DNA of 19,415 nt from contig DAIDIX010000005.1 of the NCBI GenBank assembly GCA_027451645.1, positions 1 through 19,415 on the forward strand, read 5' to 3'. Of this stretch, positions 8,026 through 15,529 are shown piece by piece (the first letter of the stretch is position 1; each line of letters begins with the position of its first letter). A program made the translations under genes and the position numbers. Under the pieces are notes generated by a model that was given only the letters and a program-made list of their open reading frames with translations, was not told where the DNA came from and searched no databases. This DNA is from Candidatus Dormiibacterota bacterium (GTDB taxonomy: Bacteria; Chloroflexota; Dormibacteria; Aeolococcales; Aeolococcaceae).

Positions 8026-8310
8026 CTACTTCGGGGCAGTGGTCTGTGATTCGCTTTCCGCAGTATTGCCAGCAGAAGTGGCCGACTCTCCTGCAGCATG
8101 ACCTACTACCTCGATCTGTTCTTCCGGAGCAGTGATTTCTCGTGGTGCTTCCGGTGTGGGCTCCTCATGCCATGCGTCCATGCTGTGTGGGGGAGCAGTT
8201 GGGCCAAGTGCCCGTGAAGCTGCCACATGGACGGAAAGGGCAAAGAGAATCCGGAGGATGAGCCAGAGCAGTGCGAGTCCGAGAAGGACCTCCACGATGA
8301 ATGTTGCCAC
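8026..8310 (-). CDS. Small single-TM membrane protein, unknown function
   Basis: I do not recognise a family. The 94-residue product has one hydrophobic helix at about residues 5-30 (VEVLLGLALLWLILRILFAL), then a 60-residue acidic, Pro/Glu/Ala-rich tail likely to be disordered. The start is set at GTG 8310 because AAGGAGG lies at 8317-8323, six bases upstream, a near-perfect Shine-Dalgarno site; the longer ATG frame from 8340 would place this site inside the gene. It lies downstream of nrdJ on the same strand, 200 bases away beyond a hairpin, and converges on the exporter gene with a 24-base gap. The excellent ribosome site argues that it is real. Confidence 0.65.
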   Translation of the reverse strand: MATFIVEVLLGLALLWLILRILFALSVHVAASRALGPTAPPHSMDAWHEEPTPEAPREITAPEEQIEVVGHAAGESATSAGNTAESESQTTAPK

Positions 8311-8430
8311 CGTGCACCTCCTTATCCCCCCCACCTGCATCGTACACCTGCATACTCCACGTTTCCAGTGTGAACGATGCAGCCCTCATGCCAAAAATCC
8401 TGCACATTCCAGAAATACTCCTGAATGACA

Positions 8431-8462
8431 ATCAGCCCCCACTGCTTGCAGTAGGGGCTGAT
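8431..8462 (-). terminator. Strong hairpin after nrdJ (terminator-like, weak U-tract)
   Basis: ATCAGCCCCCACTGC at 8431-8445 pairs with GCAGTAGGGGCTGAT at 8448-8462, 14 of 15 positions complementary, with almost no loop. It sits 51 bases past the nrdJ stop. On the minus strand it is followed by TGTCATTC, which is a poor U-tract, so it may instead be a Rho-protected 3' end or mRNA stabiliser, or attenuate read-through into the small membrane-protein gene. Confidence 0.5.
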
Positions 8463-8513
8463 ATGAATTTCGGACACTGGTGCAATCAGGAGGCTCCTTT
8501 CGCCTCCACGCTG

Positions 8514-11324
8514 CTACGAGCAGCCAGAGGTTCCTCCGCAGTTGTAGCACTTGTAGCAGGCTCCATTCCGGACCATGATGCTTCCGCACTCCGTGCAGGC
8601 AGGTGCATCCTCCTGGTTGCGGAAGGTGAGCTTCAGCTGCTCTCCAGGATCTTCGATGGCAAGTGGCTCTGCAATGGCAGTGGCCACCTCACCAGTACCC
8701 TCCTTCTCAGGGACGTGAATGCCAAGGGCAAGCTGCTCCTCGTGAGGCAGGAAGCGTGATGCAAGCCAGCGGAAGATGTAGTCGGAGATGGACTTCGCAA
8801 TGGGGATCTCCGGGTTCTTCGTGAATCCCTGCGGTTCAAACCGCATGTGGGAAAACTTCGTCACAAGAACCTGCAGGGGAACTCCGTACTGGAGAGCCAT
8901 CGAGACTGCAGTTGCAAACGAGTCAATGAGACCGCTCACGGTTGAGCCTTCCTTTGCCATGCGAAGGAAGATCTCTCCAGGGGTTCCATCCTCATACAGT
9001 CCAACTGTCAGATAGCCTTCCTGGCCACCCACCTCGAACCTGTGTGTAATTGCCTGCCGTTCCTGCGGCAAGCGCCTCCTGAGTGGCCGCTCTACGATCT
9101 GGATCTGCGGCTTCAGGTCTCCTGTCGTCTTCTCGACTGTGGTTCCAAGTGGCTGGCTCCGCTTGCTTCCATCCCGGTAGATGGCAATTGCCTTCAGGCC
9201 AAGCTTCCATGCCTCGAGATACGCCTTCTCGATCTCCTCGACTGTTGTCGATTCCGGCATGTTCACAGTCTTGCTGATTGCACCCGAGAGGAAAGGCTGG
9301 GCTGCAGCCATCATGTGGACATGACCTCTCCAGCTAATGCTTCTTCCACCCTGTGGAGGAGGAAATGCACAGTCGAAGATGGGGAGATGCTCATTTTTGA
9401 GGTTTGGCGCTCCCTCGATAGTGTCGTGCTCGTCAATGTATTCGACAATCGCCTGGATCTCGTCCCGGGAGTACCCGAGAGTGGCAAGAGCCTGGGGCAC
9501 TGTCCTGTTGACGATCTTGAGCATTCCGCCACCAACAAGCTTCTTGTACTTCACGAGCGCAATATCCGGCTCCACCCCAGTGGTATCGCAGTCCATGAGG
9601 AATCCGATAGTGCCTGTTGGTGCAAGGACTGTTGCCTGGGCATTCCGGTAGCCATACTGCTCACCAAGTACCACTGCGTCCTCCCAGGCATCCTGGGCAG
9701 CCTCGACAAGAGCTGTTCCTGCACGTCCGGCATCGAGATGCGTTGCTGCATCCCTGTGCTTTCTCATGACTGCAAGCATCGGGTCGCGGTTCACTGCATA
9801 GCCCTCAAAAGGACCAGTCTCTGCAGAAATCCGGGCAGACTGTGCATATGCCTCGCCTGTCATGATTGCCGTGATGGCACCTGCACATGCACGACCCTCA
9901 TCGGAGTCGTACGGCAGTCCACGTGCCATGAGCAGAGCCCCAAGGTTGGCATAGCCAAGGCCGAGAGGACGGAATTTCACGCTGTTCTCTGCAATCTTCT
10001 CGGTTGGGTACACTGCAGCACCCACGATGATCTCCTGGGCAGTGATCGTGATGTCCACTGCATGACGGAATGTCTCGATATCGAACGAGCCATCGTCATG
10101 GAGAAACTTCAGGAGATTGAGCGAGGCAAGGTTGCATGCGCTGTCATCGAGGAACATGTACTCGGAGCAGGGATTGCTTGCATTGATCCTGCCTGTGTTT
10201 GCCGAGGTGTGCCACGAGTTGATAGTGGTGTCGTACTGGATGCCCGGATCTCCGCAGACATAGGTCGACTCTGCCATGAGGCGGAGAATGTCCCGTGCCT
10301 TGACAGTCTTTGCAACAGCATCGGGATTGCTCACATAGTGGAGGTCCCAGTCTGCATCGTTCTCGACTGCCTGCATGAACTCATCAGTCACACGGACTGA
10401 GTTGTTGCTGTTCTGGAAGAACACGGAGGCATATGCCTCGCCAGTGAATGAGCCGTCATATCCTGCATCAATGAGGGCCCACGCCTTTCGCTCCTCTTTG
10501 ACCTTGCAGGTGATGAACTCCTCGATGTCAGGATGGTCAGCATTGAGGATGACCATCTTCGCAGCCCGACGTGTCGTGCCACCACTCTTGATGACACCTG
10601 CAAATGCATCGAATCCCTTCATGAACGAGACAGGACCACTTGCAACTCCACCACCACCAAGCCGCTCGTTCGAGCTGCGGATCGTGGAGAAGTTCGTTCC
10701 TGTGCCGCTTCCATATTTAAAGAGCATGCCTTCTGTCTTCGCAAGCGAGAGGATTGCATCCATCGTGTCCTCAACACTGTTGATGAAGCACGCAGATGCC
10801 TGGGGCTTGCTTCCTGGCACACCGAGGTTGAACCATACTGGACTGTTGAATGCCATCATCTGGTGCACAAGGAGGTAGGTGAGCTCATCCCTGAATGACT
10901 GGGCATCATCCTCAGAGGCGAAATATGCACCGTCTCGTCCCCATTCAGTGATGGTCTCCACGACACGGCCAATGAGCTGCTTGACACTCGTCTCCCGCTC
11001 AGGTGTTCCCACCTGGCCACGGAAGTACTTGCTCACGACCACATTTGTTGCCATCTGTGACCAGAACTCGGGAATCTCGCAGTCTTTCTGCTCGAAGACG
11101 ACTCCACCCTTCTCGTTCGTGATGGCAGCAGTCCTAAGCTCCCAGACGACATCGTCAAATGGATGGTGTCCCTGAACAGTGAATCGTCGCTGGACATGCA
11201 GTCCAGTCGAATTCAGCTCTACAGATGCCCCTCGCTGACGGGTCTTTGTCGCTTTTGCCTGGGGAACCTTGCTGGAACGGGAGGGCTGAGACGACGACGA
11301 CGGAGACGACAAAGCATTGTCCAT
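8514..11324 (-). CDS. nrdJ: Adenosylcobalamin-dependent ribonucleoside-diphosphate reductase (class II)
   Basis: Reduces ribonucleotides to deoxyribonucleotides using an adenosylcobalamin-generated thiyl radical. The 936-residue form starts at ATG 11324 with GAGGG 8 bases upstream; a GTG at 11348 would add eight residues but lies inside a hairpin. Landmarks: a Ser-rich low-complexity N-terminus (1-30), SPVWFNLGV followed by ASACF with redox Cys179, NPCSE with Cys386 in the active-site strand, DDSACNLASLNL (Cys397), and PTGTIGFLMDCDTTG. The C-terminus carries a Cys-rich zinc-ribbon tail (CTECGS, then CYKCYNC) ending in GTSGCS, as in long NrdJ proteins. No nrdAB or nrdD is in the window. It is transcribed from a long structured leader. 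Confidence 0.96.
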   Translation of the reverse strand: MDNALSSPSSSSQPSRSSKVPQAKATKTRQRGASVELNSTGLHVQRRFTVQGHHPFDDVVWELRTAAITNEKGGVVFEQKDCEIPEFWSQMATNVVVSKYFRGQVGTPERETSVKQLIGRVVETITEWGRDGAYFASEDDAQSFRDELTYLLVHQMMAFNSPVWFNLGVPGSKPQASACFINSVEDTMDAILSLAKTEGMLFKYGSGTGTNFSTIRSSNERLGGGGVASGPVSFMKGFDAFAGVIKSGGTTRRAAKMVILNADHPDIEEFITCKVKEERKAWALIDAGYDGSFTGEAYASVFFQNSNNSVRVTDEFMQAVENDADWDLHYVSNPDAVAKTVKARDILRLMAESTYVCGDPGIQYDTTINSWHTSANTGRINASNPCSEYMFLDDSACNLASLNLLKFLHDDGSFDIETFRHAVDITITAQEIIVGAAVYPTEKIAENSVKFRPLGLGYANLGALLMARGLPYDSDEGRACAGAITAIMTGEAYAQSARISAETGPFEGYAVNRDPMLAVMRKHRDAATHLDAGRAGTALVEAAQDAWEDAVVLGEQYGYRNAQATVLAPTGTIGFLMDCDTTGVEPDIALVKYKKLVGGGMLKIVNRTVPQALATLGYSRDEIQAIVEYIDEHDTIEGAPNLKNEHLPIFDCAFPPPQGGRSISWRGHVHMMAAAQPFLSGAISKTVNMPESTTVEEIEKAYLEAWKLGLKAIAIYRDGSKRSQPLGTTVEKTTGDLKPQIQIVERPLRRRLPQERQAITHRFEVGGQEGYLTVGLYEDGTPGEIFLRMAKEGSTVSGLIDSFATAVSMALQYGVPLQVLVTKFSHMRFEPQGFTKNPEIPIAKSISDYIFRWLASRFLPHEEQLALGIHVPEKEGTGEVATAIAEPLAIEDPGEQLKLTFRNQEDAPACTECGSIMVRNGACYKCYNCGGTSGCS

Positions 11325-11342
11325 AGGTAAAACCCTCAACTT

Positions 11343-11443
11343 CGGCACTCGGTGCCGCGGTGGCTGATATGACTGTCAACGATCAGACGGGGATCGTTTT
11401 CATAGCAAGAGTAGGTTTCTTATTGTACACGGTCCTCAACCCC
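11343..11443 (-). promoter_or_regulatory. nrdJ 5' leader with two or three hairpins
   Basis: Reading towards nrdJ: AACCCC/GGGGTT with 8-base loop (11438-11443 with 11452-11457), AACGATC/GATCGTT with 7-base loop (11378-11398), and CGGCAC/GTGCCG with 3-base loop (11343-11357). The last ends about 10 bases before the GAGGG ribosome site. All stems are perfect. They could affect translation or transcript stability. Function is inferred from position only. Confidence 0.35.
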
Positions 11444-11460
11444 TAGATGTTGGGGTTTTT
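11438..11460 (+). terminator. Hairpin followed by T-run (plus-strand terminator shape)
   Basis: AACCCC, 8-base loop, GGGGTT, then TTT on the plus strand is the shape of an intrinsic terminator read rightward. No plus-strand gene ends nearby, so if active it would stop antisense or spurious transcription. On the minus strand the same element is simply a leader hairpin. Confidence 0.25.
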
Positions 11461-11618
11461 AGCCCGCTGCACTACTACATATTGATATGGGGCAGGAGTT
11501 TCGTCAACCCATTTTGCCCGGATTCCCCCCATCACGGTGACCCTCATTCATGCTACACCCCGGGTGCGGGGCATGCAAAGGAGGGGACTTCTGTGAACGT
11601 TGAGAACACCTCTACCTG

Positions 11619-11729
11619 GTGCAGGATCCTGTCGTGATTCCGCAGTCACAATGGGGTGACATCCTCTCCTCCATGGGAATCCCAAGGCAATACTGGAGAT
11701 GGCAGGAGGGGGGTAGAGAGCCACCATGA
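11619..11729 (+). CDS. Doubtful 36-codon ORF overlapping next start (ATGA)
   Basis: A GTG-started frame ends in a TGA that overlaps the ATG of the following gene as ATGA at 11726-11729, the arrangement expected for translational coupling. The product would be Trp/Gln-rich (IPQSQWGDILSSMG in its middle). There is no convincing ribosome site before the GTG, and 36 codons can arise by chance, so this may be non-coding leader. Confidence 0.2.
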   Translation: MQDPVVIPQSQWGDILSSMGIPRQYWRWQEGGREPP

Positions 11730-12313
11730 GCAACCCCTACGAAACGAAATCATATGAGCAGCTGCGGAAGGAAGTGACAGAGCGCATCCTTGCACAGGGC
11801 GGAACGCCCTTCGATGTCGCAATCGAGCTCTTCAAGCTCCGTCATGATCCAGCTGCGAAGGTTCCGGGGTTTTCCGTTATGGAGCGGAAGACTGTTGTCA
11901 TAAAGGAAGGTCCCGAGAATACGGGAAAGCCCGAGGTGAGCCTTGATGGCACTACTGTTGTCATCACGACACGGAATGCGAGAAGGCGTGGACTGGAAAA
12001 CATGGCAGTCGGAGAAATGTGGTCCGAGTCTGCAGAGCTTCCTGGCACACTCGGAGATCCGGGAAGTGAAGCTACAGCCCCCCAGCAGACTGGCCGCTCA
12101 ATTGACAGCCAGGCAACAGAAGGGCCGGATATCCCTGATACTCAAGAGCAGTCTCCGGAACTTAATTCCGACAACTCGACAGTCTCCTCTCCTGTCACTG
12201 CACCAAGGTCCCGTACTGCCCGTGCACCTGCACCACAACATCCAGCATCGCCAAAGCTTCAGCGACCTGATGCAGGCATGAAGAGGCCTTCCGTTGGCGG
12301 ACTGGGACTCTAG
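11726..12313 (+). CDS. Hypothetical protein with disordered C-terminal half
   Basis: No family recognised. The 195-residue protein has an ordered N-terminal part (about 1-95) with amphipathic helices (KSYEQLRKEVTERILAQ, FDVAIELFKLRHDP) and a beta-rich stretch with KTVVIKEG and TTVVITTRNARRR. Residues about 100-195 are rich in Pro, Ser, Thr, Gln and Ala and look disordered, ending in a basic SVGGLGL tail. ATG 11726 is the only start, because a stop lies in frame 9 bases upstream. AGGAGG at 11704 is 16 bases away, too far for an ordinary site; GAGAG is nearer. It could be an adaptor or a nucleic-acid-binding protein. It lies 168 bases before the sigma factor gene on the same strand. Codon use matches the neighbours, supporting a real gene. 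Confidence 0.65.
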   Translation: MSNPYETKSYEQLRKEVTERILAQGGTPFDVAIELFKLRHDPAAKVPGFSVMERKTVVIKEGPENTGKPEVSLDGTTVVITTRNARRRGLENMAVGEMWSESAELPGTLGDPGSEATAPQQTGRSIDSQATEGPDIPDTQEQSPELNSDNSTVSSPVTAPRSRTARAPAPQHPASPKLQRPDAGMKRPSVGGLGL

Positions 12314-12385
12314 GAGAGCATTGCGCCTTCAGGGGGAACCATCTGTAAGTCTCCGTCAAAACGCATGGCTGTGCATTGAGTTTTT

Positions 12386-12400
12386 CATGCCATGGGCATG
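12386..12400. promoter_or_regulatory. Inverted repeat upstream of sigma factor gene
   Basis: CATGCC, three bases, GGCATG: a perfect 6-bp dyad about 80 bases before the chosen sigma-factor start. If the sigma gene began at ATG 12392 this would be coding. Candidate operator only. Confidence 0.3.
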
Positions 12401-12428
12401 CTCACCGACCCGTTTTGCAGCACCACAC

Positions 12429-12440
12429 GACCATATGGTC
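12429..12440. promoter_or_regulatory. 12-bp palindrome upstream of sigma factor gene
   Basis: GACCATATGGTC is a perfect palindrome about 31 bases before the putative -10 element, a position used by activators or repressors. No cognate regulator is identified. Confidence 0.3.
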
Positions 12441-12471
12441 TGGCACTACGGGTTAATGGCGATGACCTCGC

Positions 12472-12477
12472 TATAGT
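12472..12477 (+). promoter_or_regulatory. Possible -10 element giving a leaderless sigma-factor mRNA
   Basis: TATAGT ends four bases before ATG 12482, which would put the transcription start at or very near the start codon. This fits with the lack of any Shine-Dalgarno site there. The -35 region (CGGGTT at the 17-base position) is poor, so the call is tentative. Confidence 0.3.
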
Positions 12478-12481
12478 TGGC

Positions 12482-13009
12482 ATGACGATGGTACCCAACG
12501 CTACTCCGGACTCCCGTGTGGAAGCTCTGTACTGTGAACACCGCAGCCATCTTCTCGGAGTAGCAATTGCCATGTGCAGAAACAGGGAAATGGCTGAGGA
12601 GTGTGTCCAGGAAGTGTTTGTCACTGCACTCCGCCATGAGCGCGAGGATCCTGGATACCTTGCAGATCCTGTCTGGCCGTGGCTCAGGAAAGTGCTTGTC
12701 CATATCGTCTGGTCACGCCGTGAGCGGGAACAGCGGGGAAGAGATCTTCTCCATCTCCTCATTGCACGTGTCACTGGAGCAGATCATGAGGAGCGGCTCG
12801 ACATTCTTGCTGCACTCCACAGCCTGCCACTCCGCATGCGTCAGTGTGCCACCCTCTTCTATCTCGAGGATCTCGACACTGCAGCCATTGCAACCCTCAT
12901 GGACTGTTCACCACGAACAGTCGAAACACAGCTCCGCAATGCACGGAGCCGTCTCCGACATTCCCTCGGTGATGCATATGCCGAGGTCCTGCAGCAGGAG
13001 GTACCGTGA
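12482..13009 (+). CDS. ECF-type RNA polymerase sigma factor (sigma-70 family)
   Basis: Two-domain alternative sigma factor that directs RNA polymerase to a stress or envelope regulon. From ATG 12482 it has 175 residues. Region 2 spans about 12-80, with ECVQEVFVTALRH matching the 'AEDlvQevFl.al' core; region 4 spans about 108-160, with LPLRMRQCATLFYLEDL and the helix-turn-helix IATLMDCSPRTVETQLRNARSRLR-type segment. There is no region 3 or C-terminal extension. The longest frame begins at ATG 12392, but those 30 extra residues do not resemble sigma and overlap dyads. ATG 12488 is equally possible. The stop is one base before the next ATG, so the two genes almost certainly form one operon. Confidence 0.9.
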   Translation: MTMVPNATPDSRVEALYCEHRSHLLGVAIAMCRNREMAEECVQEVFVTALRHEREDPGYLADPVWPWLRKVLVHIVWSRREREQRGRDLLHLLIARVTGADHEERLDILAALHSLPLRMRQCATLFYLEDLDTAAIATLMDCSPRTVETQLRNARSRLRHSLGDAYAEVLQQEVP

Positions 13010-13010
13010 G

Positions 13011-13901
13011 ATGAATATCGATGAGCGCATAGCAGCTGAACTGAAGTCACGGATCCATGCTGAGCTTGCTGGGGAAGTCATGCCTTCCTTCCGTGCAGTC
13101 CGCACGGAAGCACTCCACAGTGCAGCTGCACCACATCCTGCACCTCCTCTCCGTGCTGTGCTCGCAGTCCTCACAATGACTCTCCTCGCAGCATTCTTCG
13201 CCCTCCCGGGAATGCTCGCTACAGGATCCCCGCTGCTCCATCTCCGGCTCCCGCTTTCAGGAAGCAGCCGCGGCTGGTACCTTGGACAATCACCTCCTCC
13301 CATGACAAAGCAGTTGCCACCCTATTCACATGCACCCCTTCTTCCATGCGGGAGCGTGAACAGCATCACTGCATATCTTGTCCAGCTGAAAAGCGGAGTC
13401 GCTGCAGGTTCGTTCCATCCTGCAGGGTTCCTTGTCATACCGCTCCTTCCCTTTGGCACGAACGGTAAATCGGGCCTTGCATACGTCATCCCTCCAACAT
13501 CGGGCCCGCTTTCTGGAGCAGTCCTCAGAAGCAGTCCTGCAGTCGAAACAGCAGGCCCTGTCTACGAGTTTCCCCGGGAAAGGCAGTATCTCTCGTGCTA
13601 CTACCACCTCACGGATATACCGCTTGCTGCACCCTTTGTTGCTGCAGCAAGAGCTTCCCTTGTGAAGGCTGGCTATATCACGAGCACGACTGCACCATCG
13701 GATATTGCTGACTATCTTCACGATGATCCGCTCTTGCCAGGAGGACTCATTGTCCAGGTCGACTATGACGGAGCACTCCTTCCCCGAGCTCCTGGAATGC
13801 CAACAGGCATCACGATCCATGGCACAGATGGATATCTCTGCATCGAGAACAGCAGTCATGAGGTGCTTGCCACAGCAGCAATTCCTGCAGGTCATGCATA
13901 G
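13011..13901 (+). CDS. Single-TM membrane protein, candidate anti-sigma factor
   Basis: Unrecognised 296-residue protein translated one base after the sigma gene, with AGGAGG 9 bases before ATG 13011. Residues 1-46 would be cytosolic and begin with a charged helix (NIDERIAAELKSRIHAELAGE). One hydrophobic helix follows at about 48-70, then an extracytoplasmic domain of about 225 residues rich in Pro, Leu and Tyr. This topology and position are those of a membrane anti-sigma factor. The N-terminal segment is shorter than a usual anti-sigma domain and lacks the HxxxCxxC zinc motif. Only three Cys residues are present, all outside. The function is inferred from operon position and topology. Confidence 0.7.
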   Translation: MNIDERIAAELKSRIHAELAGEVMPSFRAVRTEALHSAAAPHPAPPLRAVLAVLTMTLLAAFFALPGMLATGSPLLHLRLPLSGSSRGWYLGQSPPPMTKQLPPYSHAPLLPCGSVNSITAYLVQLKSGVAAGSFHPAGFLVIPLLPFGTNGKSGLAYVIPPTSGPLSGAVLRSSPAVETAGPVYEFPRERQYLSCYYHLTDIPLAAPFVAAARASLVKAGYITSTTAPSDIADYLHDDPLLPGGLIVQVDYDGALLPRAPGMPTGITIHGTDGYLCIENSSHEVLATAAIPAGHA

Positions 13902-13999
13902 GGAGCAAGCGTCGGAGTGGCAACTGAGCTAGTATCAGGGAGTGCACCCCAGTGGTGCCCATTCCCCCATACGAACGACATTCCACCTGGAGACTCCCC

Positions 14000-15520
14000 A
14001 TGCCTGCAACAGAAGTGATCATGCCGCATCAGCACTACATCGATGGCGTCTGGGGCCAGGCTTCCTCTGGAAAGACGTTTGATGTTGTGAACCCTGCCAC
14101 GAAGGACATGATCACCACGCTTCCCGAGGACGATGCAGCTGACGTGGATGCTGCTGCACGTGCAGCACGGCGCTCCTTCGATGCAGGTGACTGGAGCACA
14201 ACATCCCAGGAGAGGCGATGCGACATCCTTCTCGAGATCCTCAAGCACTGTGAGGAGGTGAGTGGCGAGTGGGCACTGCTCGATGCAATGAGTGGAGGAT
14301 CCACACTGCGGAAGACAACCCTCATCGACATTCCCCTTGCACTTGAGCATTTCCGCCAGATGGTCACCCAGTCACGGTCCGTCTCCTGGTATGAGCCGCT
14401 AGCCTGGACTGACATGCCCCATGTGTCGTGGAACTTCGTGCAGCGGTCTCCCATTGGGGTGTGCGGGCTCATCGTTCCCTGGAACTTCCCGCTTCCCATT
14501 GCCATGTGGAAGATAGCGCCAGCCCTCGCAATGGGGAACTCCATCATCGTGAAACCCTCTCCGTTTGCTCCACTCTCGATCCTTGCATTTGCAAAGGCTG
14601 TCGATGAGACAGGTCTCCTTCCGAAGGGAGTCTTCAATGTGCTTACAGGAGGAAGTCCAGCACTTGGTGAAGCAGTAGTCGTGCATCCCGAGGTGGACAA
14701 GATCTCCTTCACAGGATCTACTGCAACCGGAAAGAAGATCCTGCACCAGGCAGCTGACGGCATCAAGAAGGTGACTCTCGAACTCGGCGGAAAATCCGCA
14801 AACATTGTCTGCGATGATGCCAATCTCGATATTGCTGTTGATGGCACACTCTTTGGTGTGTTTCTCCACCAGGGCCAGCTCTGCGAGTCAGGAACACGCT
14901 GCTTTGTCCATGAGTCCATCTATGACGAGTTCATGGAACGGCTTGTTGCAAAGGCATCCTCCCTTGTCGTTGGCGATCCCCTCGACCCCGTGTCGAACAT
15001 TGGCCCCCTCATCAATGAGGCTGCATACACGAGAATTACTGCATCGCTCCGGGAAGCGGAATCCCAGGGTGCGCATATCCGCTGTGGAGGAGCCCGTCCA
15101 GAGAGAATCGATCTTCCTGGAGCGTTTCTTGCACCTACCATCATTGATGGAGTCACTCCCGAGCAGAGCATCTGCAGGGAAGAGCTCTTCGGTCCAGTGC
15201 TTGTAGTCGAGAAGTGGTCCTCGCAGAGCGAGGTCATCCGGAGGGCAAACGACAGCCTCTATGGCCTTGCTGGCGGAGTGTGGTCGCAAAACACTGTGCG
15301 GGCAATCGAGATCGCACGACAGCTCCAGACAGGTACGGTGTGGATCAATGACTGGCACCTCATCAACGGACTTGCTCCCTTCGGTGGCTACAAGCAGAGC
15401 GGAATCGGCCGGGAGCTTGGACCGCATGGGCTCCTCGAATACACCGAGGTGAAGCACATCCACGTTGACCAGGGGATCCCGCGCGAGGACAGGTTCATCT
15501 ACGACGTTCTCCTCGGATAG
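14000..15520 (+). CDS. NAD(P)-dependent aldehyde dehydrogenase
   Basis: Oxidises an aldehyde to a carboxylate; the substrate is unknown. The 506-residue form begins at ATG 14000 with GGAGA about 7 bases upstream. The frame extends to GTG 13952 but those residues are not family-like. Conserved residues: Asn162 in PWNFP, Lys185 in IIVKPS for cofactor binding, FTGSTATG at 237-244, general base Glu261 in LELGGKS, and catalytic Cys295 in GQLCESGTR. The length is standard for the superfamily. Where many members have a KPSE/KPAE cofactor motif, this one has KPSP, which may alter cofactor preference. It begins 98 bases after the membrane protein gene and converges on the next gene with a 9-base gap. 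Confidence 0.93.
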   Translation: MPATEVIMPHQHYIDGVWGQASSGKTFDVVNPATKDMITTLPEDDAADVDAAARAARRSFDAGDWSTTSQERRCDILLEILKHCEEVSGEWALLDAMSGGSTLRKTTLIDIPLALEHFRQMVTQSRSVSWYEPLAWTDMPHVSWNFVQRSPIGVCGLIVPWNFPLPIAMWKIAPALAMGNSIIVKPSPFAPLSILAFAKAVDETGLLPKGVFNVLTGGSPALGEAVVVHPEVDKISFTGSTATGKKILHQAADGIKKVTLELGGKSANIVCDDANLDIAVDGTLFGVFLHQGQLCESGTRCFVHESIYDEFMERLVAKASSLVVGDPLDPVSNIGPLINEAAYTRITASLREAESQGAHIRCGGARPERIDLPGAFLAPTIIDGVTPEQSICREELFGPVLVVEKWSSQSEVIRRANDSLYGLAGGVWSQNTVRAIEIARQLQTGTVWINDWHLINGLAPFGGYKQSGIGRELGPHGLLEYTEVKHIHVDQGIPREDRFIYDVLLG

Positions 15521-15529
15521 GCGCCTTCT

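Larger units (their letters stand above)
11325..11725. other. Gene-poor region: nrdJ leader and divergent intergenic DNA
   Basis: This 400-base stretch separates nrdJ from the rightward hypothetical gene. It contains three short perfect hairpins on the nrdJ side, described separately. Possible nrdJ promoter elements on the minus strand are TTGACG at 11502-11507 with a weak CAATAT 17 bases downstream, and an isolated TACAAT at 11422-11427; neither pair is convincing. No cobalamin riboswitch core is recognisable by eye. The right half holds only a doubtful 36-codon frame. Confidence 0.5.

Noticed and set aside
9042..10400. 452-codon open frame on the plus strand
   Set aside because: Antisense to nrdJ, Cys-rich in the way produced by reverse reading of GCA codons, with no recognisable domain.
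11343..11460. Cobalamin riboswitch upstream of B12-dependent nrdJ
   Set aside because: The conserved core expected of the cobalamin class is not visible and the hairpins are too small and separate. Only a covariance-model scan could overturn this.
12567..13010. N-terminal extension of the one-helix membrane protein to 444 residues
   Set aside because: This part overlaps the sigma factor in another frame and is not protein-like. AGGAGG before ATG 13011 gives a far better start.
13935..13970. Terminator between the membrane protein and aldehyde dehydrogenase genes
   Set aside because: GCACC-5-GGTGC forms only a short stem, the longer pairing is imperfect, and no T-run follows.
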